Assembly (NCBI GenBank): GCA_903919215.1
Contig: CAIXHI010000229.1
Location: forward strand, 1-9,329
DNA: 9,329 nucleotides
Direction of reading: 5' to 3'
From: an uncultured Acidimicrobiaceae bacterium
GTDB taxonomy: Bacteria; Actinomycetota; Acidimicrobiia; Acidimicrobiales; Ilumatobacteraceae
Shown here: positions 1-6,791 of the stretch, piece after piece
How positions within the stretch are numbered: position 1 is the stretch's first letter
How the letters are laid out: every line of letters begins with the position of its first letter
Notes under the pieces: model-generated
Seen by the model: the letters and a program-made list of their open reading frames with translations, nothing else
What the model was told of the DNA's origin: nothing
Database searches by the model: none
Program-made: the position numbers and the translations under genes

Positions 1-554
1 GGAATCGTCGCTGCGATGGCGTCGTAGACACATCCGCAGATCGCCGCGGACGCGCTCGGCTGCGTGCAGCTCGACACGAACGCATCACGCATCTCCGGTG
101 TGTAACCCGTGTCGACGCCGCCACCGGTGGTGGGCTTGGTGGTGATCAGCGGCAGCGTGCCGCCGGTGGTGGGCTTGGTCGAGATCAGCGGGAGCGTGCC
201 GTCGCCATTGTCGTTGTCCTCGGTGGTGCTGGTGTCGCCGAGTGTGCTCTTCGAGTCGTTCCCCGAGGACAGCATGAACGCGATGCCACCACCGATGGCG
301 AGCACCAACACGACGACCACAGGGACGAGCCACTTCGGCTTACCACTCGGTGCTGCGGTGGGCGGCGGCGGGGCGTAGCCGACGGCCGGGGCGTACCCGG
401 GTGCCGGCGGCGGGGCAGCACCATAGGCAGGTGCCGGCGGAGGCGGGGCGGCGTGGGGCGGCGGCAGGGCCGAACCGTGCACTGCTGCGCCACAGACGCC
501 ACACGCAACTGCTCCTACTTGCAGCTCACGGCCACAGTTCGTACATGCCGACAT
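1..554 (-). CDS. Zinc-ribbon, proline-rich single-pass membrane protein (partial, C-terminus off the window)
   Basis: The reading frame is open from the ATG at 554-552 to the window edge, giving 184 residues with no stop. The start is supported by GGAGGAA at 563-557, four bases after its GGAGG core. Visible parts in order: a four-cysteine zinc ribbon (C4, C7, C18, C21); a Pro/Ala/Tyr-rich linker at about 30-70; one hydrophobic membrane segment at about 75-96 preceded by lysines (K72, K74); an acidic Ser/Thr/Asp stretch at 100-119; two 13-residue tandem repeats of the type TLPLI(S/T)TKPTTGG at 120-145; then the beginning of a C-terminal domain with C163, C173 and C175. The lysines before the helix suggest the zinc ribbon is cytoplasmic and the C-terminal domain extracytoplasmic. 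Such proteins are common in Actinobacteria and mostly of unknown function. It is divergent from the CoA transferase gene. I cannot name the C-terminal domain because it is cut off. Confidence 0.85.
   Translation of the reverse strand, partial: MSACTNCGRELQVGAVACGVCGAAVHGSALPPPHAAPPPPAPAYGAAPPPAPGYAPAVGYAPPPPTAAPSGKPKWLVPVVVVLVLAIGGGIAFMLSSGNDSKSTLGDTSTTEDNDNGDGTLPLISTKPTTGGTLPLITTKPTTGGGVDTGYTPEMRDAFVSSCTQPSASAAICGCVYDAIAATI
121..198. repeat. Two tandem 39-bp repeat units inside the membrane protein gene
   Basis: Unit one is 121-159 and unit two is 160-198. They match at 35 of 39 positions by eye and preserve the reading frame, so each encodes 13 residues (TLPLI, S or T, TKPTTGG) in the extracytoplasmic linker of the minus-strand protein. 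This looks like an in-frame duplication of a flexible spacer. Confidence 0.85.
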
Positions 555-630
555 AGTTCCTCCACCCGACGTTGAGGAACACATCCTCCCACGTTGGAAC
601 GGCCGACGAAAGAACCGTCGCCACGACATG

Positions 631-644
631 TGACACACGCGTCA
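631..644. promoter_or_regulatory. Candidate operator, TGAC-N6-GTCA dyad, upstream of the CoA transferase
   Basis: The sequence TGACACACGCGTCA has inverted TGAC/GTCA ends. It ends 44 bases before the CoA transferase start, in the divergent intergenic region. A 14-base sequence identical at 12 positions lies at 3201-3214, just upstream of the acyl-CoA dehydrogenase. A weak plus-strand -10-like hexamer TAACCT (647-652) follows directly, so a bound protein would overlap the presumed promoter. No experimentally known operator is matched. The call rests on position and recurrence only. Confidence 0.3.
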
Positions 645-688
645 ACTAACCTGCTGACTTCTGGGGAGATCGACAAGGTAGGGACATC

Positions 689-1906
689 ATGGGTCAACGG
701 CCGCTCGAAGGAATCAAGGTTGTCGAAGTGTCGATGTGGGCATTCGTGCCCTCGTGCGGCGCCGTCCTGGCCGACTGGGGGGCATCGGTTACGAAGGTCG
801 AACCCGCCACGGGCGACCCGATGCGCGGTCTCAACTACGCCGGTATCGCCCCCGGCCACGGCGGCTTCACGTTCATGTACGAGATCTTCAACCGTGGCAA
901 GCGCAACGTGGCCATGGATCTCACCGCCGAGGGCGCCACCGACCTGCTCTACAAGATGGTCGAAGATGCCGACGTGTTCCTCATCAGCCTGCTCCCAGCA
1001 GCCCGCCGCAAGCTGAAGGTCGACATCGACGACATTCGGGCCATCAACCCGAAGATCATCTACGCGGTTGGCAGCGGTCAGGGCGCGTTCGGTGACGACG
1101 CAGAGAAGGGTGGCTACGACAGCATCTCGTTCTGGGCCCGCAGCGGTATCGCCAGCGCAGTCACGCCCAACGACCTGCCGTACCCGTTGCAGATGCCGGG
1201 CGGCGCGTTCGGCGACGGAACCAGTGGCGCGATCTTCGCCGGTGGCATCGCCGCCGCCCTATTGATGCGCGCCAACACCGGAGAGGGCAGCGTCGTCGAC
1301 GGGTCGCTGATGGCCACCGCGATGTGGGCGTTGCAGCCCGGCATCGTCGGCAGCACGCTGATCGGTGTCGACGAGTTGCCGAAGATGACCCGCAACGCCG
1401 TGCCCAACCCACTGGTCAACACGTACCGCACCAGCGACCACCGCTACCTGCAACTGTGCATGCTGCAGGGTCAGCGCTACTGGCCGGGCTTCTGCACCGC
1501 GATGGGTGCGCCGGAACTGGTCGAGCACCCCGACTTCGCCACCGATGCGCTGCGCTTCGCCAACATCGATGCCTGCATCGCTGCCGTCGACGCGGTGTTC
1601 GCCAAGTTCACCTTCGAGCAGGCCTGCGCTGCGCTCGCCAACCAGGGTGGGCAGTGGGACATCGTGCAGAAGGCCGGCGAGTTGCCCCGCGACCGCGCCG
1701 CGATCGCCAACGGCTACACCCAGGATGTCGACTACGGCGACGGGCGCGTGTTGAAGATGGTCAGCACCCCGGTGCAGTTCGATCGCAAGCCGTCGCCGAT
1801 CAGCCCGGCCCCGGCACTCGGCGCACACACCGACGAGGTGATGGCCGAGATCGGCCTCGACGAAGAGGCGATCATCAACGCCAAGGTCGCCGGCATCCTG
1901 CTGTAA
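689..1906 (+). CDS. CaiB/BaiF family III CoA transferase
   Basis: This 405-residue protein matches the usual length of family III CoA transferases, which move CoA from one acyl-CoA to another carboxylic acid; the same fold includes alpha-methylacyl-CoA racemases. Family signs are the N-terminal PLEGIKVVEVS, the stretch ADWGASVTKVEPATGDPMRG (29-47), FNRGKRNVAMDL (67-78), and the segment GDGTSGAIFAGGIAAALL (175-192) followed by TGEGSVVDGSLM. D176 is the likely catalytic aspartate, equivalent to Asp169 of formyl-CoA transferase, which forms the aspartyl-CoA intermediate. The substrate cannot be read from the sequence. The ATG at 689 follows an AGGGA at 680-684. It is alone on its strand, divergent from the membrane protein and convergent with the acyl-CoA dehydrogenase, with which it shares a hairpin terminator. 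The nearby dehydrogenase suggests fatty acid, sterol or aromatic acid catabolism, which is inference. Confidence 0.92.
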   Translation: MGQRPLEGIKVVEVSMWAFVPSCGAVLADWGASVTKVEPATGDPMRGLNYAGIAPGHGGFTFMYEIFNRGKRNVAMDLTAEGATDLLYKMVEDADVFLISLLPAARRKLKVDIDDIRAINPKIIYAVGSGQGAFGDDAEKGGYDSISFWARSGIASAVTPNDLPYPLQMPGGAFGDGTSGAIFAGGIAAALLMRANTGEGSVVDGSLMATAMWALQPGIVGSTLIGVDELPKMTRNAVPNPLVNTYRTSDHRYLQLCMLQGQRYWPGFCTAMGAPELVEHPDFATDALRFANIDACIAAVDAVFAKFTFEQACAALANQGGQWDIVQKAGELPRDRAAIANGYTQDVDYGDGRVLKMVSTPVQFDRKPSPISPAPALGAHTDEVMAEIGLDEEAIINAKVAGILL

Positions 1907-1908
1907 CC

Positions 1909-1953
1909 AAGTCGGCGTTGAGGTCCGGACTGTCCGGACCTGAACGCCGACTT
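1909..1953. terminator. Bidirectional hairpin terminator between convergent genes
   Basis: Left arm 1909-1930 and right arm 1932-1953 are inverted repeats matching at 21 of 22 positions, separated by one base at 1931, so a few inner pairs must open to form the loop. The dyad lies between the CoA transferase stop (1904-1906) and the dehydrogenase stop (1957-1955) and nearly fills that 48-bp gap. Neither side has a clear T-tract, which is common for terminators of high-GC Actinobacteria. The symmetry means it could stop transcription from both directions. Confidence 0.8.
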
Positions 1954-1954
1954 G

Positions 1955-3154
1955 CTAGGACCGGGCGGCTTGGCGCAGCAGCGTGCGGCCCAACGTGGTG
2001 CGGTGCACCTCGTCGGCGCCGTCGTAGATCCGCGCGCCGCGCTCGTGGCGGTACCACCACGCGAGCACGGTGTCGTCGGTGACACCCAGGCCACCGTGCA
2101 CCTGCATCGCCAGGTCGACCGCCTTCAGCATCGTGTTGGCCACGGAGAACTTGATCGAGGAGATCTCGTTCTTCGCCGCCTTCGCACCAACCTTGTCGAT
2201 CATCCACGCCGCGTGGAGTGTGAGCAGACGGGCGCCACGGATCTCGGTAGACAGGTCGGCCACCCAGTGCTGGATGATCTGACGGTCGGCCAACTTCTCA
2301 CCGGTTTCGGTGATCACACGGCTGTTGGCCCGGGCCATCAACAACTCCAGCGAACGGCTGGCGATACCCAACCAGCGCATGCAGTGATGAATGCGGCCCG
2401 GCCCGAGTCGCTCCTGCGCGATCGCAAAGCCGTGGCCCTCGGGCCCCAGCAGGTTGGCCTGCGGCACACGGCACCCGTGGTACATCACTTCGCCGTGGCT
2501 GAAGATTCCCGAACCGGCGTGGCCCATCACGTTGATGTTGCGCACCAGTTCGAACCCGGGTGTGTCGGTGGGAACGAGGATCATGCTGGCCCGCTGGTGC
2601 GGCGGCGCCTCGGGATTCGTCACCGCCATCACGATCGCGAAGTCGGCACCGTCGGCGCCGGTGGTGAACCACTTCTGACCGGTGATCACGTAGTCGTCGC
2701 CGTCCTTCACGGCCACCGTGTCCATCAGCACCGGGTTGCTGCCCGGCTGCTCGGGCTCGGTCATCGAGAAACAGCTACGCACCTTGCCCTCGACGAGCGG
2801 CCGCAAGAAGCGTTCGCGCTGCTCAGCATTGGCGAACAGGTGCAGGATCTCCACGTTGCCGGCGTCGGGCGCCTGCGCGTTGAACACGTAGTGCCCCAGC
2901 GGGGTGCGGCCGAGTGCCTCGCTGAGCAGACCGTGCTCGAGCATCGTCAGCCCCTGACCGCCCCACTCAACGGGATGGTTCGGCGACCACAGGCCCATCT
3001 CGCGCACGCGCCGCTGCGCGTGCGCGACACCTTCGGCGAGCGCCACCTGGTCGTCATGGAGCATCGGGCCTTCGAGCGGGATGACCTCCTCGTCGATGAA
3101 GTGATTCACCATGTCGAGGATGACCGACATCTTCTCCGAAATCTCAAAGTCCAT
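1955..3154 (-). CDS. Acyl-CoA dehydrogenase (FadE / ACAD10-11-like)
   Basis: The product is 399 residues, normal for a single-domain acyl-CoA dehydrogenase, an FAD enzyme that introduces a double bond next to the CoA thioester. An N-terminal helical domain leads to the FAD/substrate motif CFSMTEPEQPGSNP (128-141), the middle beta domain with VITGQKWFTTGA (156-167), and the C-terminal domain with QVHGGLGVTDD (351-361) and RIYDGADEVHR (375-385). In the last motif D378 stands where MCAD-type enzymes have the catalytic glutamate of IYEG; an acid there fits the ACAD10/11-like branch. I chose the ATG at 3154 because GGAGG (3164-3160) lies five bases upstream and the protein then starts at the conserved region. 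A GTG at 3208 would add 18 unlikely residues. It follows the EthD-like gene by 62 bases, presumably in one transcript. The physiological substrate is unknown. Confidence 0.93.
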   Translation of the reverse strand: MDFEISEKMSVILDMVNHFIDEEVIPLEGPMLHDDQVALAEGVAHAQRRVREMGLWSPNHPVEWGGQGLTMLEHGLLSEALGRTPLGHYVFNAQAPDAGNVEILHLFANAEQRERFLRPLVEGKVRSCFSMTEPEQPGSNPVLMDTVAVKDGDDYVITGQKWFTTGADGADFAIVMAVTNPEAPPHQRASMILVPTDTPGFELVRNINVMGHAGSGIFSHGEVMYHGCRVPQANLLGPEGHGFAIAQERLGPGRIHHCMRWLGIASRSLELLMARANSRVITETGEKLADRQIIQHWVADLSTEIRGARLLTLHAAWMIDKVGAKAAKNEISSIKFSVANTMLKAVDLAMQVHGGLGVTDDTVLAWWYRHERGARIYDGADEVHRTTLGRTLLRQAARS

Positions 3155-3182
3155 CTGTGCCTCCAATGCGCCTCTCAGCATC

Positions 3183-3206
3183 GTGTCACCCAGAGGTCGG
3201 TGACAC
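3183..3206. repeat. 8-bp perfect inverted repeat in the EthD/dehydrogenase intergenic region
   Basis: GTGTCACC (3183-3190) and GGTGACAC (3199-3206) are perfect inverted copies separated by eight bases. They lie in the 62-bp gap between the EthD-like gene and the acyl-CoA dehydrogenase, upstream of the dehydrogenase ribosome binding site. It may be an mRNA hairpin that tunes the downstream gene or a dyad operator for an internal promoter. There is no T-tract. Confidence 0.5.
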
Positions 3207-3214
3207 ACAGGTCA
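3201..3214. promoter_or_regulatory. Candidate operator, second TGAC-N6-GTCA dyad
   Basis: TGACACACAGGTCA lies just downstream of the EthD-like stop codon and 47 bases upstream of the dehydrogenase start. It matches the site at 631-644 in 12 of 14 bases (13 of 15 when the preceding G is included) and overlaps the right arm of the 3183-3206 inverted repeat. If functional, it would place the dehydrogenase and the CoA transferase under the same regulator. The evidence is recurrence plus dyad symmetry, and no known regulator is implied. Confidence 0.3.
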
Positions 3215-3216
3215 GA

Positions 3217-3534
3217 TCAGCGCGGCACCCAGATGGTCATACTGATGGTGCTCATGTCGAGCGTGTCGCTCATCGTCATCTCCGGCGTGCCCGCCCGCGA
3301 CAGCAGCCCGGCCATCACATCGGCCGGCTCACCGTCGAGTTCGTAGACCGCCAGGTACTTGTGCGGCGGCGCGGTGTTCGGGTCGAGCTGCGCCACCTCG
3401 TAGCGCTTGGCACCACACACACCGGGCACCTTCAGCACATCGGGCATGTGCACGTTCTCGTACCAGTCGTTGTACTCAGCCTCTTTGCCGGCCACCGCAT
3501 TCGAGAACACGAGGAACTGCTTGTTGCCACTCAT
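3217..3534 (-). CDS. EthD-like / dimeric alpha-beta barrel small protein
   Basis: The product is 105 residues starting MSGNKQFLVFSNAVAGKE. The pattern NDWYENVHMPDVLKVPGV (21-38) followed by a beta-rich half with KYLAVYELDG (58-67) is typical of the EthD-like ferredoxin-fold family of small dimeric proteins. Family members include degradation accessory proteins and many uncharacterised ones found next to acyl-CoA and steroid-type catabolic genes. H29 is the conserved histidine of the NxxHxPxxL-type motif. I chose the ATG at 3534 because the fold begins there and GGGGG lies at 3545-3541. The ATG at 3621 lacks a ribosome binding site and adds arginine-rich residues unlike the family. It is the first gene of the minus-strand pair with the acyl-CoA dehydrogenase, so a role in the same pathway is likely. 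No enzymatic activity can be assigned. Confidence 0.85.
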   Translation of the reverse strand: MSGNKQFLVFSNAVAGKEAEYNDWYENVHMPDVLKVPGVCGAKRYEVAQLDPNTAPPHKYLAVYELDGEPADVMAGLLSRAGTPEMTMSDTLDMSTISMTIWVPR

Positions 3535-3692
3535 TGTCAACCCCCAAGGTATGTGTGCGCTCACTCTGCCACGCCTCGACCCCGCCCCGGCCACACGGCG
3601 GCGACCTGTTCCGCGAAGCATGGGTCAGTGGCCCGGACGGTCTGCGCGGCCTACGGGCTGATCGAGCGTTCGGCACCGATTGAGGAGTTGGT

Positions 3693-3953
3693 ATGAGCCA
3701 GACAGAGACATCACTGATCGACCAGGCCATGTCGGCCACGGGTCTGTCGGATTTCGGTGAACACCATGAGTTCCGTACGGGCCTGCGCGTGCTCATCGCC
3801 GCCGCCGAGGAGGAGGCGATGCGCACGTGGCTGGAGCACCCGGCGCAGCACATGAGCGCGGTGAAGTTCACGTTGGCCGACTTCGGTCTCACCGCTGACC
3901 AGGTGAAAGCCGGTTTCGGCGACTACAGCACACGATTCGGACACCTGTTTTGA
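3693..3953 (+). CDS. 86-aa protein resembling joined N- and C-terminal ends of a sulfotransferase
   Basis: A good ribosome binding site, GAGGAG at 3682-3687, lies five bases before the ATG, so this small ORF is probably translated. Its N-terminal part (SLIDQAMSATGLSDFG at 7-22, then EFRTGLRVLIAAAEEEA) resembles the leader of actinobacterial sulfotransferase-family proteins. Its end (KFTLADFGLTADQV at 58-71, FGDYSTRF at 75-82) resembles their C-terminal tail. The roughly 200-300 residue PAPS-binding core that should lie between is absent, so it cannot itself be a sulfotransferase. It may be an internally deleted remnant or a small protein that kept the terminal modules, perhaps for interaction. 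It precedes cysD by 28 bases in the PAPS-producing operon, which fits a sulfotransferase ancestry. The resemblance is recognised from memory of the family, not from a search. Confidence 0.65.
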   Translation: MSQTETSLIDQAMSATGLSDFGEHHEFRTGLRVLIAAAEEEAMRTWLEHPAQHMSAVKFTLADFGLTADQVKAGFGDYSTRFGHLF

Positions 3954-3981
3954 GCCGCGAGCTGGCATCCTGGGTGGAATC

Positions 3982-4887
3982 ATGACCAAATCGCTCACCC
4001 ATCTGCAGCGCCTGGAGGCGGAGAGTATCCACATCATGCGCGAGGCGGTCGCCGAGAGCGAACGGCCGGTGATGTTGTACTCCGTCGGCAAGGACAGCGG
4101 TTGCATGCTGCACCTGGCGCGCAAGGCGTTCTACCCCTCCAAGCCGCCGTTCCCGTTGCTGCACGTGGACACCACCTGGAAGTTCCGCGAGATGTACGAG
4201 TTCCGCGAGCGGATGGTGCGCGAAAGCGGCATGGACCTGCTGGTGTACCAGAACGAAGAGTGCCTGCGCTTGGGCATCAACCCGTTCGAGCACGGCTCGG
4301 CGATGCACACCGACATGTGGAAGACCGAGGGTCTCAAGCAGGCACTCGACCACTACGGGTTCGACGCCGCGTTCGGCGGGGCGCGTCGCGACGAAGAGAA
4401 GTCGCGGGCCAAGGAGCGCGTGTTCTCCATCCGCTCGGCGCAACATCGCTGGGACCCCAAGCTGCAGCGGCCCGAGTTGTGGTCGCTGTACAACGTGCGC
4501 CGCAACGTCGGTGAGACGATGCGCGTGTTCCCGCTGTCGAACTGGACCGAGCTCGACGTGTGGCAGTACATCCACCTCGAGCAGATCCCGATCGTGCCCC
4601 TTTACCTGTCCGCTCCGAGACCGGTCGTTGAACGCAGCGGCACCTTGATCATGGTCGACGACGACCGCATGCCGCTCGAGCCGGGCGAAGTACCCGAAAT
4701 GCGCTCCATCCGTTTCCGCACGCTGGGTTGTTACCCGCTCACCGGCGCGGTCGAGAGCACCGCCACCACGCTGCCCGAGGTCATCCAGGAAATGCTGCTT
4801 ACCACCACCAGCGAGCGACAGGGTCGGATGATCGACCACGACAGCAGCGCGTCAATGGAGAAGAAGAAGCAAGAGGGCTACTTCTGA
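3982..4887 (+). CDS. cysD: Sulfate adenylyltransferase subunit 2 (CysD)
   Basis: CysD is the catalytic ATP pyrophosphatase subunit of ATP sulfurylase. With CysN it converts ATP and sulfate to APS and pyrophosphate in the cytoplasm. The 301-residue length matches the family. Visible hallmarks are the PP-loop SVGKDSGCML (34-43), LLHVDTTWKFREMYEFR (59-75), the arginine-rich FGGARRDEEKSRAKER (131-146), NWTELDVWQYI (187-197), RTLGCYPLTGAVES (246-259) and the conserved tail RQGRMIDHDSSASMEKKKQEGYF. The residues after the PP-loop are GC, where E. coli has SV, a minor variation. The ATG at 3982 follows GGTGG at 3973-3977. Its TGA stop shares its A with the ATG of cysNC (TGATG), indicating translational coupling of the two subunits. 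Confidence 0.97.
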   Translation: MTKSLTHLQRLEAESIHIMREAVAESERPVMLYSVGKDSGCMLHLARKAFYPSKPPFPLLHVDTTWKFREMYEFRERMVRESGMDLLVYQNEECLRLGINPFEHGSAMHTDMWKTEGLKQALDHYGFDAAFGGARRDEEKSRAKERVFSIRSAQHRWDPKLQRPELWSLYNVRRNVGETMRVFPLSNWTELDVWQYIHLEQIPIVPLYLSAPRPVVERSGTLIMVDDDRMPLEPGEVPEMRSIRFRTLGCYPLTGAVESTATTLPEVIQEMLLTTTSERQGRMIDHDSSASMEKKKQEGYF

Positions 4888-6791
4888 TGGCGCACGCACA
4901 CGACGATCTGTTGGCCAACGACATCGAGGCCTACCTCCACGCGCACGAGCACAAGTCGCTGCTGCGCTTCATCACCTGCGGCAGCGTCGACGACGGCAAG
5001 TCCACGCTGATCGGCCGACTGCTGTACGAGTCGAAGTTGGTGTTCGAAGACCACCTCGCCGCACTCGAAGCGGATTCGAAGAAGGTCGGCACCCAGGGCG
5101 GCGAGTTGGACTTCGCGCTGCTCGTCGACGGCTTGGCCGCCGAACGCGAACAGGGCATCACCATCGATGTCGCCTACCGCTTCTTCTCCACCGAGGTGCG
5201 CAAGTTCGTGGTGGCCGACACGCCCGGCCACGAGCAGTACACGCGCAACATGGTGACGGGCGCGTCCACCGCCGACCTCGCGGTCATCCTCATCGACGCT
5301 CGCAAGGGTGTGCTCACCCAGACTCGCCGGCACAGCTACCTCGTGTCGCTGCTGGGCATCCGCCGCGTGGTCGTCGCGATCAACAAACTCGACATCGTCG
5401 ACTACTCGCAGGACGTGTACGACACCATCGAGGCCGACTACCGGGCGTTCGCTGCCCAGATTGGCCTCGACGACATCACGTGCATCCCGATGTCCGCGCT
5501 GCGTGGCGACAACATCATCGATCCCAGTCCCAACACACCGTGGTACACCGGGCCGACGCTCATCCAGCACCTCGAAACCGTGCCCATCGACGACCTCGCC
5601 GCGAGCCAGTCGTTCCGCATGCCGGTGCAGTGGGTGAACCGCCCCGACCTCGACTTCCGTGGCTTCTCCGGGCGCATCGTCGGCGGCACCGTGCAGCCGG
5701 GTATGGCCGTCCGCGTACTGCCCTCGGGACAGACGTCCACCGTCGCACGCGTGGTCACCTTCGACGGCGACCTGACGTCCGCCGAGGCCGGTCAATCGGT
5801 CACGATCACGCTCACCGACGAGATCGACGTGTCACGCGGCGATGTGCTGGCCGCGGCCTCAGCGCCGCCCGCAGTTGCCGATCAGTTCGAGGCACACATC
5901 GTCTGGATGGGCGAGCAGGAGATGCTGCCCGGCCGTCCGTACCTGATGAAGGTCGGCACCCGCACCGTGGGTCTCTCCATCGCCCATCCGAAGTACCGCG
6001 TCGATGTCAACACACTCGAGCACATCGCCGCCAAGACGCTGCATCTCAACGAGATCGGCATCTGCAACATCAACCTCGACCGGCCCATCGCGTTCGACGC
6101 GTACGCGGACAACCGGGAGATGGGCGGGTTCATCATCATCGACCGGATGACGAACTCGACGGTCGGCGCCGGTCTGCTGCACTTCGCACTGCGTCGTGCC
6201 GACAATGTGCACTGGCAGGCCATCGAGGTCGGCAAGGAAGCGCACAGCACGCTGAAGAGTCAACGCCCCGCTGTCGTCTGGTTCACCGGTCTGTCGGGTG
6301 CGGGCAAGTCGGCGATCGCCAATGTCGTCGAGCGCAAGCTGCATGCCCTCGGCCGGCACACGTACCTGCTCGACGGCGACAACGTGCGCCACGGTCTGAA
6401 CAAAGACCTCGGCTTCACCGACGCCGACCGCGTGGAGAACATCCGACGTGTCGCCGAGGTGTCGAAGCTGATGGTCGACGCCGGGTTGCTGGTGCTGGTG
6501 TCGTTCATCTCGCCGTTCCGGGCCGAGCGGCGGATGGCGCGCGAAATGCTCGACGCCGACGAGTTCATCGAGGTGTTCGTCGATACGCCGCTGGCCGTTG
6601 CCGAGCAGCGCGACGTCAAGGGTCTGTACCAGAAGGCACGCAGCGGTCAGCTGGCGAACTTCACCGGTATCGACTCGCCGTACGAACCACCCGAGCACGC
6701 CGAGGTGCACATCGACACGACGTCGTTGTCCGCCGAAGAGGCGGCCGATCAGGTGATCGAAGCCCTGCGCGCTGCGGGGCGGATCCCGTGA
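4887..6791 (+). CDS. cysNC: Bifunctional sulfate adenylyltransferase subunit 1 / APS kinase (CysNC)
   Basis: The 634-residue fusion couples the GTPase subunit of ATP sulfurylase (CysN, about 1-440) to APS kinase (CysC, about 455-634), so it drives APS synthesis with GTP and then phosphorylates APS to PAPS. The GTPase motifs are all present: G1 GSVDDGKS (32-39), G2 ITID (91-94), G3 DTPGH (111-115), G4 NKLD (166-169) and G5 SAL (203-205), followed by the beta-barrel domains. The kinase part has its P-loop GLSGAGKS (468-475), DGDNVRHGLNKDLGF (496-510), SFISPFRAERR (539-549) and KGLYQKARSGQLANFTGIDSPYE (578-600). Both active sites look intact. The ATG at 4887 overlaps the cysD stop by one base, with AAGAGGG at 4871-4877 as ribosome binding site. 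An upstream in-frame start at 4728 inside cysD is not supported. The fusion is the form usual in mycobacteria and other Actinobacteria. Confidence 0.97.
   Translation: MAHAHDDLLANDIEAYLHAHEHKSLLRFITCGSVDDGKSTLIGRLLYESKLVFEDHLAALEADSKKVGTQGGELDFALLVDGLAAEREQGITIDVAYRFFSTEVRKFVVADTPGHEQYTRNMVTGASTADLAVILIDARKGVLTQTRRHSYLVSLLGIRRVVVAINKLDIVDYSQDVYDTIEADYRAFAAQIGLDDITCIPMSALRGDNIIDPSPNTPWYTGPTLIQHLETVPIDDLAASQSFRMPVQWVNRPDLDFRGFSGRIVGGTVQPGMAVRVLPSGQTSTVARVVTFDGDLTSAEAGQSVTITLTDEIDVSRGDVLAAASAPPAVADQFEAHIVWMGEQEMLPGRPYLMKVGTRTVGLSIAHPKYRVDVNTLEHIAAKTLHLNEIGICNINLDRPIAFDAYADNREMGGFIIIDRMTNSTVGAGLLHFALRRADNVHWQAIEVGKEAHSTLKSQRPAVVWFTGLSGAGKSAIANVVERKLHALGRHTYLLDGDNVRHGLNKDLGFTDADRVENIRRVAEVSKLMVDAGLLVLVSFISPFRAERRMAREMLDADEFIEVFVDTPLAVAEQRDVKGLYQKARSGQLANFTGIDSPYEPPEHAEVHIDTTSLSAEEAADQVIEALRAAGRIP

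Noticed and set aside
629..644. CRP-type site TGTGA-N6-TCACA
   Set aside because: Only the left half TGTGA is present and the right half is CGTCA. The TGAC-N6-GTCA reading fits better.
1259..1828. Minus-strand ORF opposite the CoA transferase
   Set aside because: It is a shadow of a gene with clear family motifs and has no ribosome binding site or motif of its own.
1952..3346. Long plus-strand ORF of 464 codons
   Set aside because: It is antisense to the acyl-CoA dehydrogenase and EthD-like genes and is His/Arg/Val-rich without any recognisable motif. High-GC coding DNA often leaves the opposite frame open.
3535..3540. Minus-strand TTGACA as a -35 promoter hexamer
   Set aside because: It directly abuts the start codon of the EthD-like gene, so it could only drive transcription from inside the gene. 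No -10 element follows at the right distance.
3889..4839. Minus-strand ORF of 316 codons opposite cysD
   Set aside because: It covers the strongly recognised cysD in antisense and has the composition of a shadow frame.
4878..6710. Minus-strand ORFs of 305 and 283 codons opposite cysNC
   Set aside because: Both are antisense to the fully motif-supported cysNC and show no domain features.
5480..6787. Upstream extension of the cysQ frame through cysNC
   Set aside because: The 691-codon frame is Arg/His-rich until cysQ begins. The real start is at the GTGA overlap (6788) or the ATG at 6794.
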